From Paraburkholderia tagetis (GTDB lineage Bacteria > Pseudomonadota > Gammaproteobacteria > Burkholderiales > Burkholderiaceae), in NCBI RefSeq assembly GCF_022213065.1, contig NZ_JAKLJA010000046.1, positions 1-45,935 on the forward strand: a stretch of DNA of 45,935 bases. The letters are read 5' to 3'. This document shows positions 37,339 to 45,935 of the stretch, one piece after another. The translations under genes were made by a program, and so were the position numbers. A model generated the notes under the pieces. That model was not told the DNA's origin and did no database searches. It saw only the letters and a list, made by a program, of their open reading frames with translations. Every line of letters begins with the position of its first letter. Position 1 is the first letter of the stretch.

Positions 37339-37645
37339 ACACTTACACGCCCACGTATTCGTCATGGCTGAATCAGGTCGAGAACTGGTTTGCCCGCATC
37401 CAGCGCGACGTTATTGCGCGTGGCGTATTCACCAGCACCAAGGATCTCGACAAAAAGCTCATGCGGTACATCCGTCAATACAACAAGCAAGCGCTCCCAT
37501 TGAAATGGAAGTACTCCGATCCATCGCGGCGAATCCGGTGCAATTCATCCGGTTCAACGGACTAGTTATGTCGCTTGCCCTGCTGGACCTTGCGTGCGTA
37601 ATAGGCTCGCGATACGGAGTCTAGTCCCTCCATCGAAGCGACGAA

Positions 37646-38008
37646 CGATGTGATGGACGCGCCATCAGGTGTCCGCCGTGATTCGTTTTTGGCATGCCGC
37701 GCAGACCTTGTCTTGATCGAGCCATAATTCCTCTCTTTGGCCGATAATTGCGCAAACGCAAAAATCGGGGACCGTGACCCATCGCGAGCGGGCCGGGCAA
37801 CGCTCCAGGTTTGGTAATACACTACATTTGCAGGGGCCGATCTTCACGTGCTGCGTCAGCATTTTGCAGTACATATTTATCGTCCTGTGGGACGGGCTAT
37901 TTCGGTGCGGACTATTCAGGTTACCTCACTACGTCTTTTTCAGTCGCGCCATGCCGGGAGACCTTATCGCCGGAACAATGCGGCAGGCATATTTACGTGG
38001 AGGCGCAT
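37646..38008. other. Stretch without a recognised gene
   Basis: About 360 bp between the IS110 remnant and the next small gene. The minus-strand frame continuing from the IS110 remnant is not IS110-like here. No repeat or RNA noticed. Confidence 0.4.
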
Positions 38009-38374
38009 ATGGATGGAGACAGGACTCCCGCGCGATCGATCCGGCACCGGGTCGAGTCACGGGCAAAGACACGGATCTGTTTCCGTTACAGGCCTCCAGG
38101 GCGGCATGCCTCCCTTTTTGATGTACAGATCGTGATTGACGACACCGGAGTTGCGCGCCGGATCGAAATCCGGCGCGCCACCGCCACCGCCGACGATCTG
38201 CCTCCACTGTCTCGCGGACGGCTTAGCGCAGCCCGTCTGCGAGCCGCGGTCAATCTCCTCGGCCTGATCGACCGCGTGATACGCACCCGCAGGGAGAACT
38301 ACGCGCCCAGCGCGCTTGTCAGCATCCTTCACCTTCAGGGATTCCGTCGGCTAGGGAAAAACAACTGGTACTGA
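38009..38374 (+). CDS. Unknown basic protein
   Basis: A 121-residue protein starting MDGDRTPARSIRHRVESRAK, with a strand-rich middle (LFDVQIVIDDTGVARRIEIR) and a helical C-terminal part (ARLRAAVNLLGLIDRVIRTR). GTGGAGG lies five bases before the ATG. The composition and codon use look like a real gene. No family recognised. Confidence 0.5.
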   Translation: MDGDRTPARSIRHRVESRAKTRICFRYRPPGRHASLFDVQIVIDDTGVARRIEIRRATATADDLPPLSRGRLSAARLRAAVNLLGLIDRVIRTRRENYAPSALVSILHLQGFRRLGKNNWY

Positions 38375-39400
38375 ATTCTGGTCCTGTTCGCAAAAGGACC
38401 CGCCCCCCAGTCTGTAGCGTCGCGCAAGGGCACCAGCAAGGCGACGCGGCCCTATGGCGTTGCCTGTAGCTGCCGTGACCCGCTTGCGATGGCACTTTCC
38501 CGGACGACGATATTTGCGACGATAGACGAGTGCGTGGCCTGGGCAGGCCGTTGCCGCGTGCATCGGTGGCACCCGAAGCTGAACTAGGCCAGTGCCGTGA
38601 TGCGCCGTAAAGAGCCGGACCACCGCCTGACAAGGACACGCGATCCAATCGTATTGGCTGCCGGATTCGTAAAAGGCGGCTGCGCAATCAACCGACTGGA
38701 TGGGAAAGCTGCCTCTCGAACACCGCCCCGGCACGGCAATGACTTGAGGTGAGCGAGGGGCATTCATTTAGGGAATCGCAGCAGCGTCACGGGTGCCGCA
38801 ACGGATAGCTGCGTGAGCCATGCCGAGCATGAAACGCGCGTTCAACATACGTTCAACATCACGCCGGAAGATGTCTACTGTGTGTCGCGCCTGCACGGCG
38901 ATCGCAGCCCGGCTCCGTGGCGGTGATCCGTGCCACTGGACATCGGCGGGATCATGCCTTCAGGGCTGAAGAGGCTTGACGACGCCGCGCACGTGCGCAG
39001 TTCGACAAAGCGAGCCGCAATCCGCAAACGGGTTACTGCACGCTCACCGGACACGTGAATGATGTGCTCTACGCGCATGAGCGGCGCGCGTGCGGCGGCA
39101 GGAGAGTCGGTCTGGTCGCGACGGGAGACGCGGCACAAGCCACTTCGGCTTCCGGGAGCCTCACTGAGGCAGAGCGCTGCCCGTTATTAGCCCGATGCCC
39201 GATCCTCGCGACTCAGCGCGGCAGGCATGCAATTATGGGCCACACTGAAAATGTGTCGTTCGCTTGCCTGGGCGCTCATTTGATGCACCGCGACGTTGCT
39301 GGTCGCCGATCATGGCGGTCGGATGGCCACGGCACGGGCAACACTGCCGTTATCTGCCACCTGTATTCATCTGGGACTGGTGTTCAAGAAGGGGGACATC
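38375..39400. other. Stretch without a recognised gene
   Basis: About 1 kb. A minus-strand frame at 38351-38767 contains several Cys and His (SQYDWIACPCQAVVRLF, PMHAATACPGHALVYRRKYR) but has no known domain or good ribosome site, so I do not call it. The rest shows short frames only. Confidence 0.35.
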
Positions 39401-39727
39401 ATGTTGCGGGCCAGTGAAATCCAAATGCGCTTTTCTCATCTGCAGCAAACCGTCAGCGAGGCATCACGGACGTGCCATGCCGTTACGACGATTCCAGAGG
39501 ACGTGATGAACTGGGTAGATGAGCTCGACAAGGTATGCAAATCGGCGAGGAATATCATGTTGTCCAGGGATGAGGCGCGAATCCGGCGCTGCGTCGAAGA
39601 TCTCGAGCAGATCGGGGATCGTGCGCAGCGCGCGTGCCAACAGACCGGCGGTCTCAACGCCAGGATCAAGGACGCGGTGAGTTCGATGCGTTCTGAACTT
39701 TCTGACCTGAAGCGGCAACTGCATTGA
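39401..39727 (+). CDS. Helical protein of unknown function
   Basis: A 108-residue, almost fully helical protein with heptad-like spacing: QMRFSHLQQTVSEASRTCHA, ELDKVCKSARNIMLSRDEAR, DLEQIGDRAQRACQQTGGLN and SSMRSELSDLKRQLH. No signal or membrane segment. A G-rich site (GGGGG) precedes the ATG at 39401. It has the look of a small coiled-coil protein of stress loci. No family recognised. Confidence 0.6.
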   Translation: MLRASEIQMRFSHLQQTVSEASRTCHAVTTIPEDVMNWVDELDKVCKSARNIMLSRDEARIRRCVEDLEQIGDRAQRACQQTGGLNARIKDAVSSMRSELSDLKRQLH

Positions 39728-40768
39728 GCCAACTGAGCGCCCCGGTCCAGCACCGGGGCAATTTGCGCTACGGAGCCGCCAAGACGCGGCGCAATGCGGG
39801 GCACACCCGAGACCGTTCGCTCGCCGCAGCGGCGCCCTGCGGCGCAGGCTGATCTGAGGCAACTGCTGGTCGTGACGGCAACTGAAGCTGTCGACCGGAT
39901 TCGCCACCGCGACGATACCCGGAGGCAGGACGCGACTGGTTTCCTGCCCACCTCCGGCATTGAAACATGAAATGCCCCTCGGTCGCGCGCAGGTGGGCAC
40001 GCTTCTACGTCCTCGATGCACAGAACAGTCCTGTCCAGTTGTTCGACCACAGCGGGTGGTCGTGCTTGATGTCCGGGAACGATCAGATATTCCGCCGCCC
40101 ACTGCTGGATGATTGTAAGCGATGATATCCGCACACCGAATGGAGAATCGTTCGCAACCAGTGGGCGAGCGTAGCCGCGACGCGACGGATCGTCGCGACC
40201 GTCGCCACGCGTCGCGGCGGCAACGTTGCGCGCCTGGCCGTCCACCCGTGCTTACCTTGATCGAGGCAGGTGCATGGTATTCTCAACTTTGTCATTACCC
40301 ACCAACTTATCTGTAGTCCTCCACATCGCGGACCCAGACTGCGCCCGCCTGAATCCAGTCCCTATTGCGCGCGTCTTCAGATCTGCATATTCAGATGCAA
40401 CGTCGCATACGTTCGCACCGCGCGCCTTGGCTTCATTCACCGCGTTTCCAGACGACGGATTTGTGCTGCGTTTTCCCGGATGCGCCTTTCATCTGAGATG
40501 CTCAGGCCGTACCAGACATCACGACACGAACTTTGGTCAGCCATGGCCCCACCGGGTTTCCGGCGCTTGTCACCCTCTGTCTGACGCGTCTAAACGGGAC
40601 GTTCGCGCGAGGTGCGTCGTGGTCCCGACGGCCTCCGTTCTCGGCCGACACAAGCGGCATCAAGGAACGCAAGGTGGTAGCGGCCCTGGGCGGCATTTTC
40701 TGCCGCCGTCATTGAAAGGAATCCTGACCAACTTTGCGGGGGCCCGCACGACCTGACGCTGAGTCCAG
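39728..40768. other. Stretch without a recognised gene
   Basis: About 1 kb with only low-quality open frames. A minus-strand segment near 39960-40130 reads IIQQWAAEYLIVPGHQARPP and could be part of a decayed gene, but it has no supporting domain. No repeat or RNA noticed. Confidence 0.35.
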
Positions 40769-40996
40769 TCAGGGCAGATCGGGAGAGAACAGGTCGTCCA
40801 CGATCTTGCGCCCTGCACCGTAGCCGCCCATGAGTGCATCCGCCTCCGTCGCAAACAGGTGACCGCAGGTTTCGCCCAATCGCTACGGCGAGCAGATCGC
40901 GACGGTGCGCCCTTCCCTGGAAACTCTGACAAGCGCCACGTAACGGGGCGGCGTCCGCATCCGCCTGTCCGGACGGATGTTGAAGTTGACCTCCAC
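40769..40996 (-). pseudogene. Small gene with an internal TAG
   Basis: From a GTG at 40996, preceded by CTGGAGG, the minus strand reads VEVNFNIRPDRRMRTPPRYV, ALVRVSREGRTVAICSP, then TAG (40885-40883), then RLGETCGHLFATEADALMGG, YGAGRKIVDDLFSPDLP and TGA. Both halves look like one 75-residue protein with compact alpha/beta character. The single stop suggests recent inactivation, readthrough or sequence error. The family is unknown to me. Confidence 0.5.
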
Positions 40997-41059
40997 GCAA
41001 ACCTCCAGCGTGAATCCGTCTTGTATCCGTTACTTCGCGACATGTCTCGCCCGGTTCCT

Positions 41060-41753
41060 TTATTCGTGCCGGCAGGCGCGCACGCCTACCATTTTCTCGA
41101 GCCGCGAGCACATTGCAGAGAACTCGCTTGAGGTCAGACGCGACAGCGCGATCTGTACGTCGTCGAGATCCGGGTCTTCATCCGATTGCTGAACGGCAAA
41201 CTGCTTGACCCGAACGCTTCCTGGGCCCAGCATCCGACGCAGGGTCTCCAGAGACACGCTTCCGCGCTCGACCCGCAGTTGCAGGTTGCGCTCCTGTCGC
41301 CCGGAAATGAAGCGGCGCTCCAACGGCTTCAGTCCCGCGAGAATCAGCAGCCTGACGACCGTCGCGCCGATCGCCGCCGTGTACAGCCCCCCGCCAACGG
41401 CAAGGCCGACTCCCGCGACGGACCACTGACGTGCAGCCGTGGTCAAGCCGCGCACCACTTCGCCCCGAAGCAGGATCGCCCCCGCACCGGGGAAACCAAT
41501 TCCCGAGACCACCTGCGCCGCGTCCCGGGAAGGATCGAGCATGACACGCGCCCCCCAGCACGTCAGCAAAACCGAACGCGGACACCAGCATGAGCAGGCA
41601 GGCCCCGACACTGACGGTCATGTGCGTGCGCAAACCCGCGGCCCAGTTCAGTTTTTCGCGCTCGATACCGATCACGCTCCCCAATAACGCCGCCATCATG
41701 AGGCGCGACAAATTCTCGGGATTACCTGTCAATGTCTCGTCCCCGGTAGTCAC
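41060..41753 (-). pseudogene. mgtC: MgtC-family membrane protein, frameshifted
   Basis: The N-terminal part reads RLMMAALLGSVIGIEREK and GLRTHMTVSVGACLLMLVS, the signature of MgtC. The C-terminal part, in another frame, reads VVSGIGFPGAGAILLRGEVV then GLTTAARQWSVAGVGLAVGG and a soluble domain. The shift falls in a C6 run at 41551-41556 (G6 on the coding strand); five G would keep the frame. MgtC proteins act in low Mg2+, acid and intracellular survival. The start is uncertain (GTG 41753 or TTG 41732). Confidence 0.82.
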
Positions 41754-42064
41754 CCCAATGTGCCCTTGAAGCCCTGGCTTGAGCAGCCACCAGCGACGCC
41801 ACGCCAGGGTCTGCCTGCTGTCGTGAGCGGCGTGCGTGTCGAGCTCGTCCGGGAGCTGCCATGGTCGCGAGTCCGGCTGTCCGATGTCTGTTGTCCCAGC
41901 CCATGACCCTGCGACAGGGTGGCGATGTGCGGCCTGACCCGGATTTCGTTTTAGAGAATGAAGGGACTTCGCCGTCCCGTGGCTGCGGTGGAAGCCGCAG
42001 ATCGGCATCAAAGTGCCATGATGAAGTTCCGAACGTTCATCGACACCAGCAAGAGGGGAAGTCC
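41754..42064. other. Stretch without a recognised gene
   Basis: About 310 bp upstream of the mgtC remnant, with no convincing gene; likely its promoter region plus the edge of an IS110-like relic. Confidence 0.35.
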
Positions 42065-42166
42065 ATGGCGATTGTCACTATCGAAATCGATCTCGCCAGG
42101 ACCGGACGCTTTCACACGAGCCCCCAGCGCGCCACGGAAATCGCCGGCGGGGTATTGCCGCCGTAA
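42065..42166 (+). pseudogene. IS110-family transposase N-terminal relic
   Basis: ATG at 42065 follows AAGAGGGGAAGTCC, the kind of leader seen in IS110 elements, and reads MAIVTIEIDLARTGRFHTS. IS110 transposases often begin MAI.TIGIDLAKN.F, so the first dozen residues match before the homology is lost. It is too short to be sure. It could be unrelated to the IS110 remnant at 35319-37645. Confidence 0.4.
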
Positions 42167-42253
42167 CCGGAGTACACTGGAACTGGCAACAATCACCGGT
42201 ACGCCGCGCCCCCTGGGTGCCCTGGGTGAGCGCGGCCCGGTCGTCAATCAGCG

Positions 42254-43009
42254 ATGGACACGCATTCGAGCCTGCAGCTTCGGCCGCCGCGCGAGCGCGG
42301 CACAGGGCCAGCGTTTGGACTGGCGGTGAGCCTGCATGTCGTGCTGCTAGCGCTCGTGCTGGCCGGCACGAAAAGCCCGCAGGTGGCACCCACTGGCCCG
42401 CACATCGTGGTCACCGGATCGGTGACACCCTTCCTGCCGGCCGCTCCGCTCCCGCGGGTGGCCAGCCGGGCGTGGGCACCACGGGTCACGGCAGCGCCTG
42501 CCCGGCTCCTCGCCGCGAACGAACCGGCGCCTGTGGCGCGGCATCGCAGCATCGCCACCAGGCCCACGCGACTGCATCGGTCCGCCTTGCGCATCGCACG
42601 TGTCAGCGCGGTACCCCGGCCGCCGCCGGTTGTCGAAATCACCGTCGCGCCGCCACGAGACCGCCCCCTCGAGCGGGAGCGCGCAGCACGGCTCGCCGCG
42701 CTGCAGGCTGTCGCAGGCAGGCCTTTGCCAGCAAGCGGGGTATCGGCGGAGTATGCCGAGAAGGTGGCGCGTCGGGTGCGCGCCAACGTCCTCGCCCCGT
42801 TCGATATCGAGGGCAATCCGTCTGCGGTCATCGCGGTCACGTGCACCCCCAGAGGGGCGCTACTCAGTGTCAAGGTCGAGCGTTCGAGCGGAAATCCGCA
42901 GTGGGATCGGGCCGTGGTGGCCGCCGTCGAGGATTCAGATCCCATGCCGGTCGATGCGAGCGGCAGCGCACCGACGCGCTTTGTCATGACATTTCGCCCG
43001 AAAGGATGA
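42254..43009 (+). CDS. TonB/TolA-like energy-transducing protein
   Basis: A 251-residue protein with one N-terminal membrane helix (AFGLAVSLHVVLLALVLAG, about 20-38), a proline- and alanine-rich periplasmic linker, and a C-terminal TonB/TolA-type domain at about 160-250 (YAEKVARRVRANVLAPFDIE; AVIAVTCTPRGALLSVKVER; WDRAVVAAVEDSDPMP). It should connect inner-membrane energy to an outer-membrane partner. No exbB/exbD or receptor gene is nearby in this window. The linker lacks the long EP/KP repeats of classical TonB, so a TolA-like role is possible. Confidence 0.75.
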   Translation: MDTHSSLQLRPPRERGTGPAFGLAVSLHVVLLALVLAGTKSPQVAPTGPHIVVTGSVTPFLPAAPLPRVASRAWAPRVTAAPARLLAANEPAPVARHRSIATRPTRLHRSALRIARVSAVPRPPPVVEITVAPPRDRPLERERAARLAALQAVAGRPLPASGVSAEYAEKVARRVRANVLAPFDIEGNPSAVIAVTCTPRGALLSVKVERSSGNPQWDRAVVAAVEDSDPMPVDASGSAPTRFVMTFRPKG

Positions 43010-43703
43010 GCTTGCACCGCCGGATGTCCGCTGTCGGGAAGCGGCCGGATCTGGGTGGCGCGCGCCCTTGCGGGCTGCCACGCGCGGGTGCTGTCCGCGT
43101 CTGGCAGGATCTCCGCTCACGCACCGGGCCGGCACGCCCTCATTCTGCAAGGGCACGATCTATCCGTGCCGGCTTGTGCAGCGTGTTGTCGTGGTGAACC
43201 GGATCTACGGACGGAAGCGCTTCACGGGCAGTGGCGCTGGTCCATACCGGGAACTGGTGCTCGCACGGTGCAGCGAGGCGGCGACCTGCGCAAAGGCGGT
43301 GCGGTGCCCGCTGTAGCGGATTGCGGAACTCGCCGGGCAGGCGTGCGATAGCATCTGCACGCGGCGGCATGCTCTGTTCCACGGGCCACCGTGAGCGCCC
43401 TGCAGTGCAGGCTGGAACGCCTGTTGCCGTCGCCGGGCAACGTTCCGCTGTTCGCGCGAGGGGCTGCGGGGATGGGGCGCGACCTCGCGACGGCACGGAC
43501 CATCGTCGAGACGCATCCCGGGTACAGCGGCACGCCGGCGGGATCATGCCACTTCGCGAGCGGGGCGGCGTGCCGTCCGGCCCCTTCGACCGGAGTGACC
43601 GGACCTCCGGCGCGAATCCGTTACCGTGCCGCTGCGCCACATTGAACCGCGGGGCGGAGAGCGTGTCTGTCTTTCAGGCTCACTTCGATGCGAAGGACGG
43701 CAA
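43010..43703. other. Stretch without a recognised gene
   Basis: About 690 bp between the TonB-like gene and phaC. Several + strand frames look partly protein-like (FCKGTIYPCRLVQRVVVVNR; MGRDLATARTIVETHPGYSG) but none has a domain and start together. It may hold one decayed gene and the phaC promoter. Confidence 0.35.
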
Positions 43704-45479
43704 ATGGACCAGCGACCGAAGCCCGCGCCGGCGGGTGGCAATACGACCGGGGAACCGCTACCGGGTGGCGTGCCGACCAGCCCTTTCCGCGCGCTCGACC
43801 ACGCGAAACTGGCGTTGATCGCGCGCGTCACCGGCGGATTTTCGCCAGCGGCGCTGATGCTCGCATTCGCCGACTGGTCCATCCACCTGATGGCCGCACC
43901 GGGCAAACGGCTGGAACTCGCGTCGCTTGCGGCGAACAACATGCGGCGGCTGCTTCAGAATCTGGCCGGAGGGCCGCCACTTACGCTGGCGCTGGCAGAT
44001 GACGACCGGTTCAGCGCGCCCGCCTGGCAAGTCGAGCCGTTCCGTCTCTGGCACCACGCTTTTCTGCTCACCGAGCAATGGTGGAGCGCTGCCACCCATG
44101 AAGTACCCGGGACGACCCGTCATCATGAAGACGTCGTGTCCTTCGTCGCACGCCAGCTCCTCGACATGCTCGCGCCCGCCAACTTCGTGCCGACCAACCC
44201 CGAAGTCCTGCAGCGCACGGCCGCCACAGGCGGCGCCAATCTCGCGCTGGGCGCGTGCAACGCGTTCGACGACGTGCGGCGCGCGGTGCTGGGCCTGCCG
44301 CCCGCCGGCGCGGAACGTTTCCGGGTCGGCATCGACATCGCCGCGACCCCGGGCAGCGTCGTCTTCCGCAACCGCCTGTTCGAACTGATCCAGTATCACC
44401 CCACGACGCCCCAGGTCGCCGCCGAGCCGGTGCTGCTCGTGCCCGCGTGGATCATGAAGTACTACATCCTCGATCTGTCGCCTCACAACTCGCTGGTCCG
44501 CTATCTAGTAGACGAGGGGCATACGGTGTTCTGCATCTCGTGGCGCAACCCCGATGCGCAGGACCGTGATCTCGCGCTCGACGATTACCGGCGCCTGGGC
44601 GTCATGCCCGCGCTCGACGCGATTTCGCGTATCGTGCCGGACCGGAAAATTCACGCGACCGGCTATTGTCTCGGCGGCACGATCCTGGCAATCAGCGCGG
44701 CGGCCATGGCCAACGCCGGCGATGAACGGCTCGCGTCGGTGACGCTCTTTGCGGCGCAGACGGATTTCACCGAGCCGGGTGAACTGCAACTTTTTATCGA
44801 CGACAGCCAGGTCTACTTTCTCGAGAGCATCATGTGGGAGCGCGGCTATCTTGGCGCCGACCAGATGGCAGGGTCGTTCCAGCTGCTGCAGTCGAGTGCG
44901 CTGATTGGCTCGCGCATCGTGCACGATTATCTGCGTGGCGAACGCTCGCCGATGAGCGACCTGATGGCATGGAACGCCGACCCGACCCGGATGCCTTACC
45001 GGATGCACTCGGAGTACCTGCGGCGGCTGTTCCTCGACAATGATCTCGCGTGCGCGCGCTACGAGGCTGAGGGCCGGCCGGTCTCGCTGCGCAACATCCG
45101 CGCGCCGCTGTTCGTGGTCGGCACCGAGCGCGATCACATCGCGCCGTGGCGCTCGGTCTACAAGATTCACTATCTGTCCGATACCGGCGTCACCTTCGTG
45201 CTGGCCAGCGGCGGCCATAACGCCGGCATCGTCTGCGAGCCCGGCCACCCTCACCACCAGTTCCGGATCAAGTTCACGGACCCGGCCGACATGAGTATCG
45301 GCCCCGACGAGTGGGTGGCGGCCGCCGCGCAGCGCGACGGCTCCTGGTGGCACGCGTGGAACGAATGGCTTGACGCGCACTGCGCGGCCGCACGCGTGCC
45401 GCCGCCGCGCATCGGCTTGCCCGATGCCAGCCAACCCGTGCTCGCCGATGCGCCTGGCACCTACGTCTTTCAGAAATGA
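43704..45479 (+). CDS. phaC: Class I poly(3-hydroxyalkanoate) synthase
   Basis: A 591-residue PHA synthase, the size of class I PhaC. It polymerises (R)-3-hydroxyacyl-CoA on granule surfaces. The catalytic triad is Cys322 in GYCLGGT (lipase-box-like), Asp477 in ERDHIAPW and His505 in SGGHNAGIV, close to Cys319/Asp480/His508 of the Cupriavidus enzyme. The N-terminal domain has WWSAATHEVPG. The ATG at 43704 has AAGGACGG upstream. phaA, phaB or phasin genes are not in the window; the next gene is a MaoC hydratase fragment. An accessory, non-operon phaC copy is likely. Confidence 0.95.
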   Translation: MDQRPKPAPAGGNTTGEPLPGGVPTSPFRALDHAKLALIARVTGGFSPAALMLAFADWSIHLMAAPGKRLELASLAANNMRRLLQNLAGGPPLTLALADDDRFSAPAWQVEPFRLWHHAFLLTEQWWSAATHEVPGTTRHHEDVVSFVARQLLDMLAPANFVPTNPEVLQRTAATGGANLALGACNAFDDVRRAVLGLPPAGAERFRVGIDIAATPGSVVFRNRLFELIQYHPTTPQVAAEPVLLVPAWIMKYYILDLSPHNSLVRYLVDEGHTVFCISWRNPDAQDRDLALDDYRRLGVMPALDAISRIVPDRKIHATGYCLGGTILAISAAAMANAGDERLASVTLFAAQTDFTEPGELQLFIDDSQVYFLESIMWERGYLGADQMAGSFQLLQSSALIGSRIVHDYLRGERSPMSDLMAWNADPTRMPYRMHSEYLRRLFLDNDLACARYEAEGRPVSLRNIRAPLFVVGTERDHIAPWRSVYKIHYLSDTGVTFVLASGGHNAGIVCEPGHPHHQFRIKFTDPADMSIGPDEWVAAAAQRDGSWWHAWNEWLDAHCAAARVPPPRIGLPDASQPVLADAPGTYVFQK

Positions 45480-45489
45480 AGGCTGGCGC

Positions 45490-45774
45490 ATGGACGATCA
45501 ACTGCTGCACAACCGTCCCTTTGATGAGATCACGATCGGCGAGTCGGCTTCGCTCGCGCGCACCGCACAGCGCAATGACATCGACCTGTTCGCGGCCGTT
45601 GGCCTTTTTGGTGCTGCCAGGCGCATTCCTCATTCTCGGACTGGCCTGTCTTCATCCAGGCCTTCGCGAGGAGATGGTTCGAGTCGGAGGTTTGTCCAGT
45701 CCTCTGGCAAAGGCGAGTCGTGTCTGTACAGGAATTCGGGCAAGGCTGCCATTCCGTCCTGGACGTCGCGCTGA
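45490..45774 (+). pseudogene. MaoC-type hydratase / phosphate acetyltransferase, truncated
   Basis: ATG at 45490, 10 bp after phaC, reads MDDQLLHNRPFDEITIGESA then SLARTAQRNDIDLFAAVG. This is the start of bifunctional enoyl-CoA hydratase (MaoC) / phosphate acyltransferase proteins, which continue DVNPAHxD. Here homology ends at about 45602 and unrelated sequence follows to a stop at 45774. The break lies about 220 bp before a tandem repeat array, so a transposon end may have cut the gene. Confidence 0.65.
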
Positions 45775-45819
45775 GACGCAGCGAAGTCTGGGAAGCTGGA
45801 CAGGCACGCGTGGTTGCAT

Positions 45820-45935
45820 ATTCCACGCGTACTCGAGCGCGAATTCCACGGCGACCCGAGCACCGATTCCACGATGACCCGAGCGCGAATTCCACGCACA
45901 CCCGAGCGCGAATTCCACGCGTAAGCGAGCAGTAA
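45820..45935. repeat. Tandem array of 23-bp units
   Basis: Five consecutive units start at 45820, 45843, 45866, 45889 and 45912, with consensus ATTCCACG, three variable bases, ACCCGAGCGCGA. The last unit diverges at its end. The array reaches the window edge. Closely spaced repeats of about 20 bp are typical of IS21-family termini, where they are transposase-binding sites; this is the preferred reading, but istA/istB are not visible here. Confidence 0.7.

Larger units (their letters stand above)
36265..37343 (+). mobile_element. IS630-family element B (inner)
   Basis: The left end reads AGTGTTCCGGGTAAAC and the complement of the right end AGTGTTCAGGCGAAAT; TA (36263-36264 and 37344-37345) flanks both. 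Removing 36265-37343 and one TA restores the IHYTPTYSS frame of element A exactly. The body is 1079 bp and contains two overlapping ORFs. Confidence 0.9.
35387..37562 (+). mobile_element. IS630-family element A (outer), interrupted
   Basis: The ends are inverted: TAGTCCGTTGAACC at the left and the same on the complement of the right (GGTTCAACGGACTA), flanked by TA (35385-35386 and 37563-37564) as expected for IS630. Without the inner element the body is about 1095 bp. Its transposase gene is broken by a TGA and by element B. Confidence 0.88.
35426..37565 (+). pseudogene. Transposase of IS630 element A
   Basis: The frame from ATG 35426 codes MNLSETEREELMSMQRSRTM and the DDE segments VVFCVDEKTAIQALDR and IHVICDNVSSHKTDAV, then TGA at 36224-36226. 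Past the stop the same frame continues TFLADHPRVSIHY, interrupted by element B, and resumes after it with TPTYSSWLNQVENWFARIQR to the end at 37565. The TGA most likely replaces a CGA (Arg) codon. So the gene carries a nonsense change and an insertion. Confidence 0.88.
35319..37645 (-). mobile_element. IS110-family remnant split by an IS630 element
   Basis: On the minus strand, 37645 down to 37565 codes SMEGLDSVSRAYYARKVQQG then KRHN, and 35384 down to 35319 continues ALIALARRRCDVLFAMLRDG. Joined, this is the C-terminal end of an IS110-family transposase. The two parts are separated only by the IS630 element at 35387-37562 and its TA duplication. A stop (TAG) exists at the join, so the IS110 gene was already damaged or was changed at insertion. 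Confidence 0.72.

Noticed and set aside
38351..38767. Cys/His-containing minus-strand frame as a metal-binding protein
   Set aside because: No recognised family, no start support, and another minus-strand frame overlaps it.
42217..43197. Long + strand frame overlapping the TonB-like gene
   Set aside because: Arg/Ala-rich shadow of the TonB-like gene, which has a clear membrane anchor and C-terminal domain.
45820..45935. CRISPR array
   Set aside because: The 23-bp units are directly tandem without spacers, and no cas genes are present.

Overview
The window looks like a high-GC betaproteobacterium of the Burkholderiaceae (Burkholderia, Paraburkholderia or a close relative). The grounds are codon use, a NarGHJI set of proteobacterial type, a class I PHA synthase, DUF1840 and DUF2249 proteins and the kinds of IS present. 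Genus is an inference. The mix of respiratory accessory genes, broken genes and stacked IS elements suggests an accessory region or secondary replicon.

Region 1 (1-9.8 kb) is a low-oxygen and nitric-oxide response island. On the + strand are a cupin, a small unknown protein, an AhpD-like protein and a hemerythrin. A tightly packed minus-strand operon runs nsrR, nnrS, hemerythrin, DUF2249, an FNR regulator with a complete cysteine set, and two small unknown genes. An NsrR-like operator lies upstream of nsrR. A second, weaker one lies on the side of a + strand DUF2249 gene, which is followed by an NnrS-like membrane gene split by one in-frame TAG. A third hemerythrin and an orphan FNR-like box follow.

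Region 2 (9.8-24.5 kb) carries a divergent bifunctional penicillin-binding protein, the remnant of a tyrosine recombinase, and the operon narG-narH-narJ-narI-ppiC-narK for membrane-bound nitrate respiration. An ISL3-family element is inserted exactly at the narK stop codon and is flanked by a perfect 8-bp duplication, ATAATTGT.

Region 3 (24.5-31.2 kb) is partly decayed: an IS3 orfA fragment apparently joined to a group II intron end, a glycine-rich membrane protein, a DUF1328 stub, an APC permease with a 2-nt frameshift, a DUF1840 protein, a MarR regulator with two near-identical palindromic operators, and an HtrA-like protein whose catalytic His is replaced by Arg and which has a PmrA-type box in its promoter.

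Region 4 (31.2-37.7 kb) is a mobile-element pile-up. A 2.63-kb element with a large serine recombinase and two small ORFs sits inside an IS3-family orfB; the two junctions share TTGTA, and joining them restores the orfB frame exactly. Next to it is a three-level nest: an IS110-family remnant is split by an IS630-family element, which is split by a second IS630-family element, each IS630 copy flanked by TA.

Region 5 (37.7-45.9 kb) holds small unknown genes, several decayed genes (a small gene with an internal stop and mgtC with a homopolymer frameshift), a TonB/TolA-like protein, a full-length class I PHA synthase (phaC), and the truncated start of a MaoC-type hydratase gene followed by a 23-bp tandem repeat array that resembles a transposon terminus.
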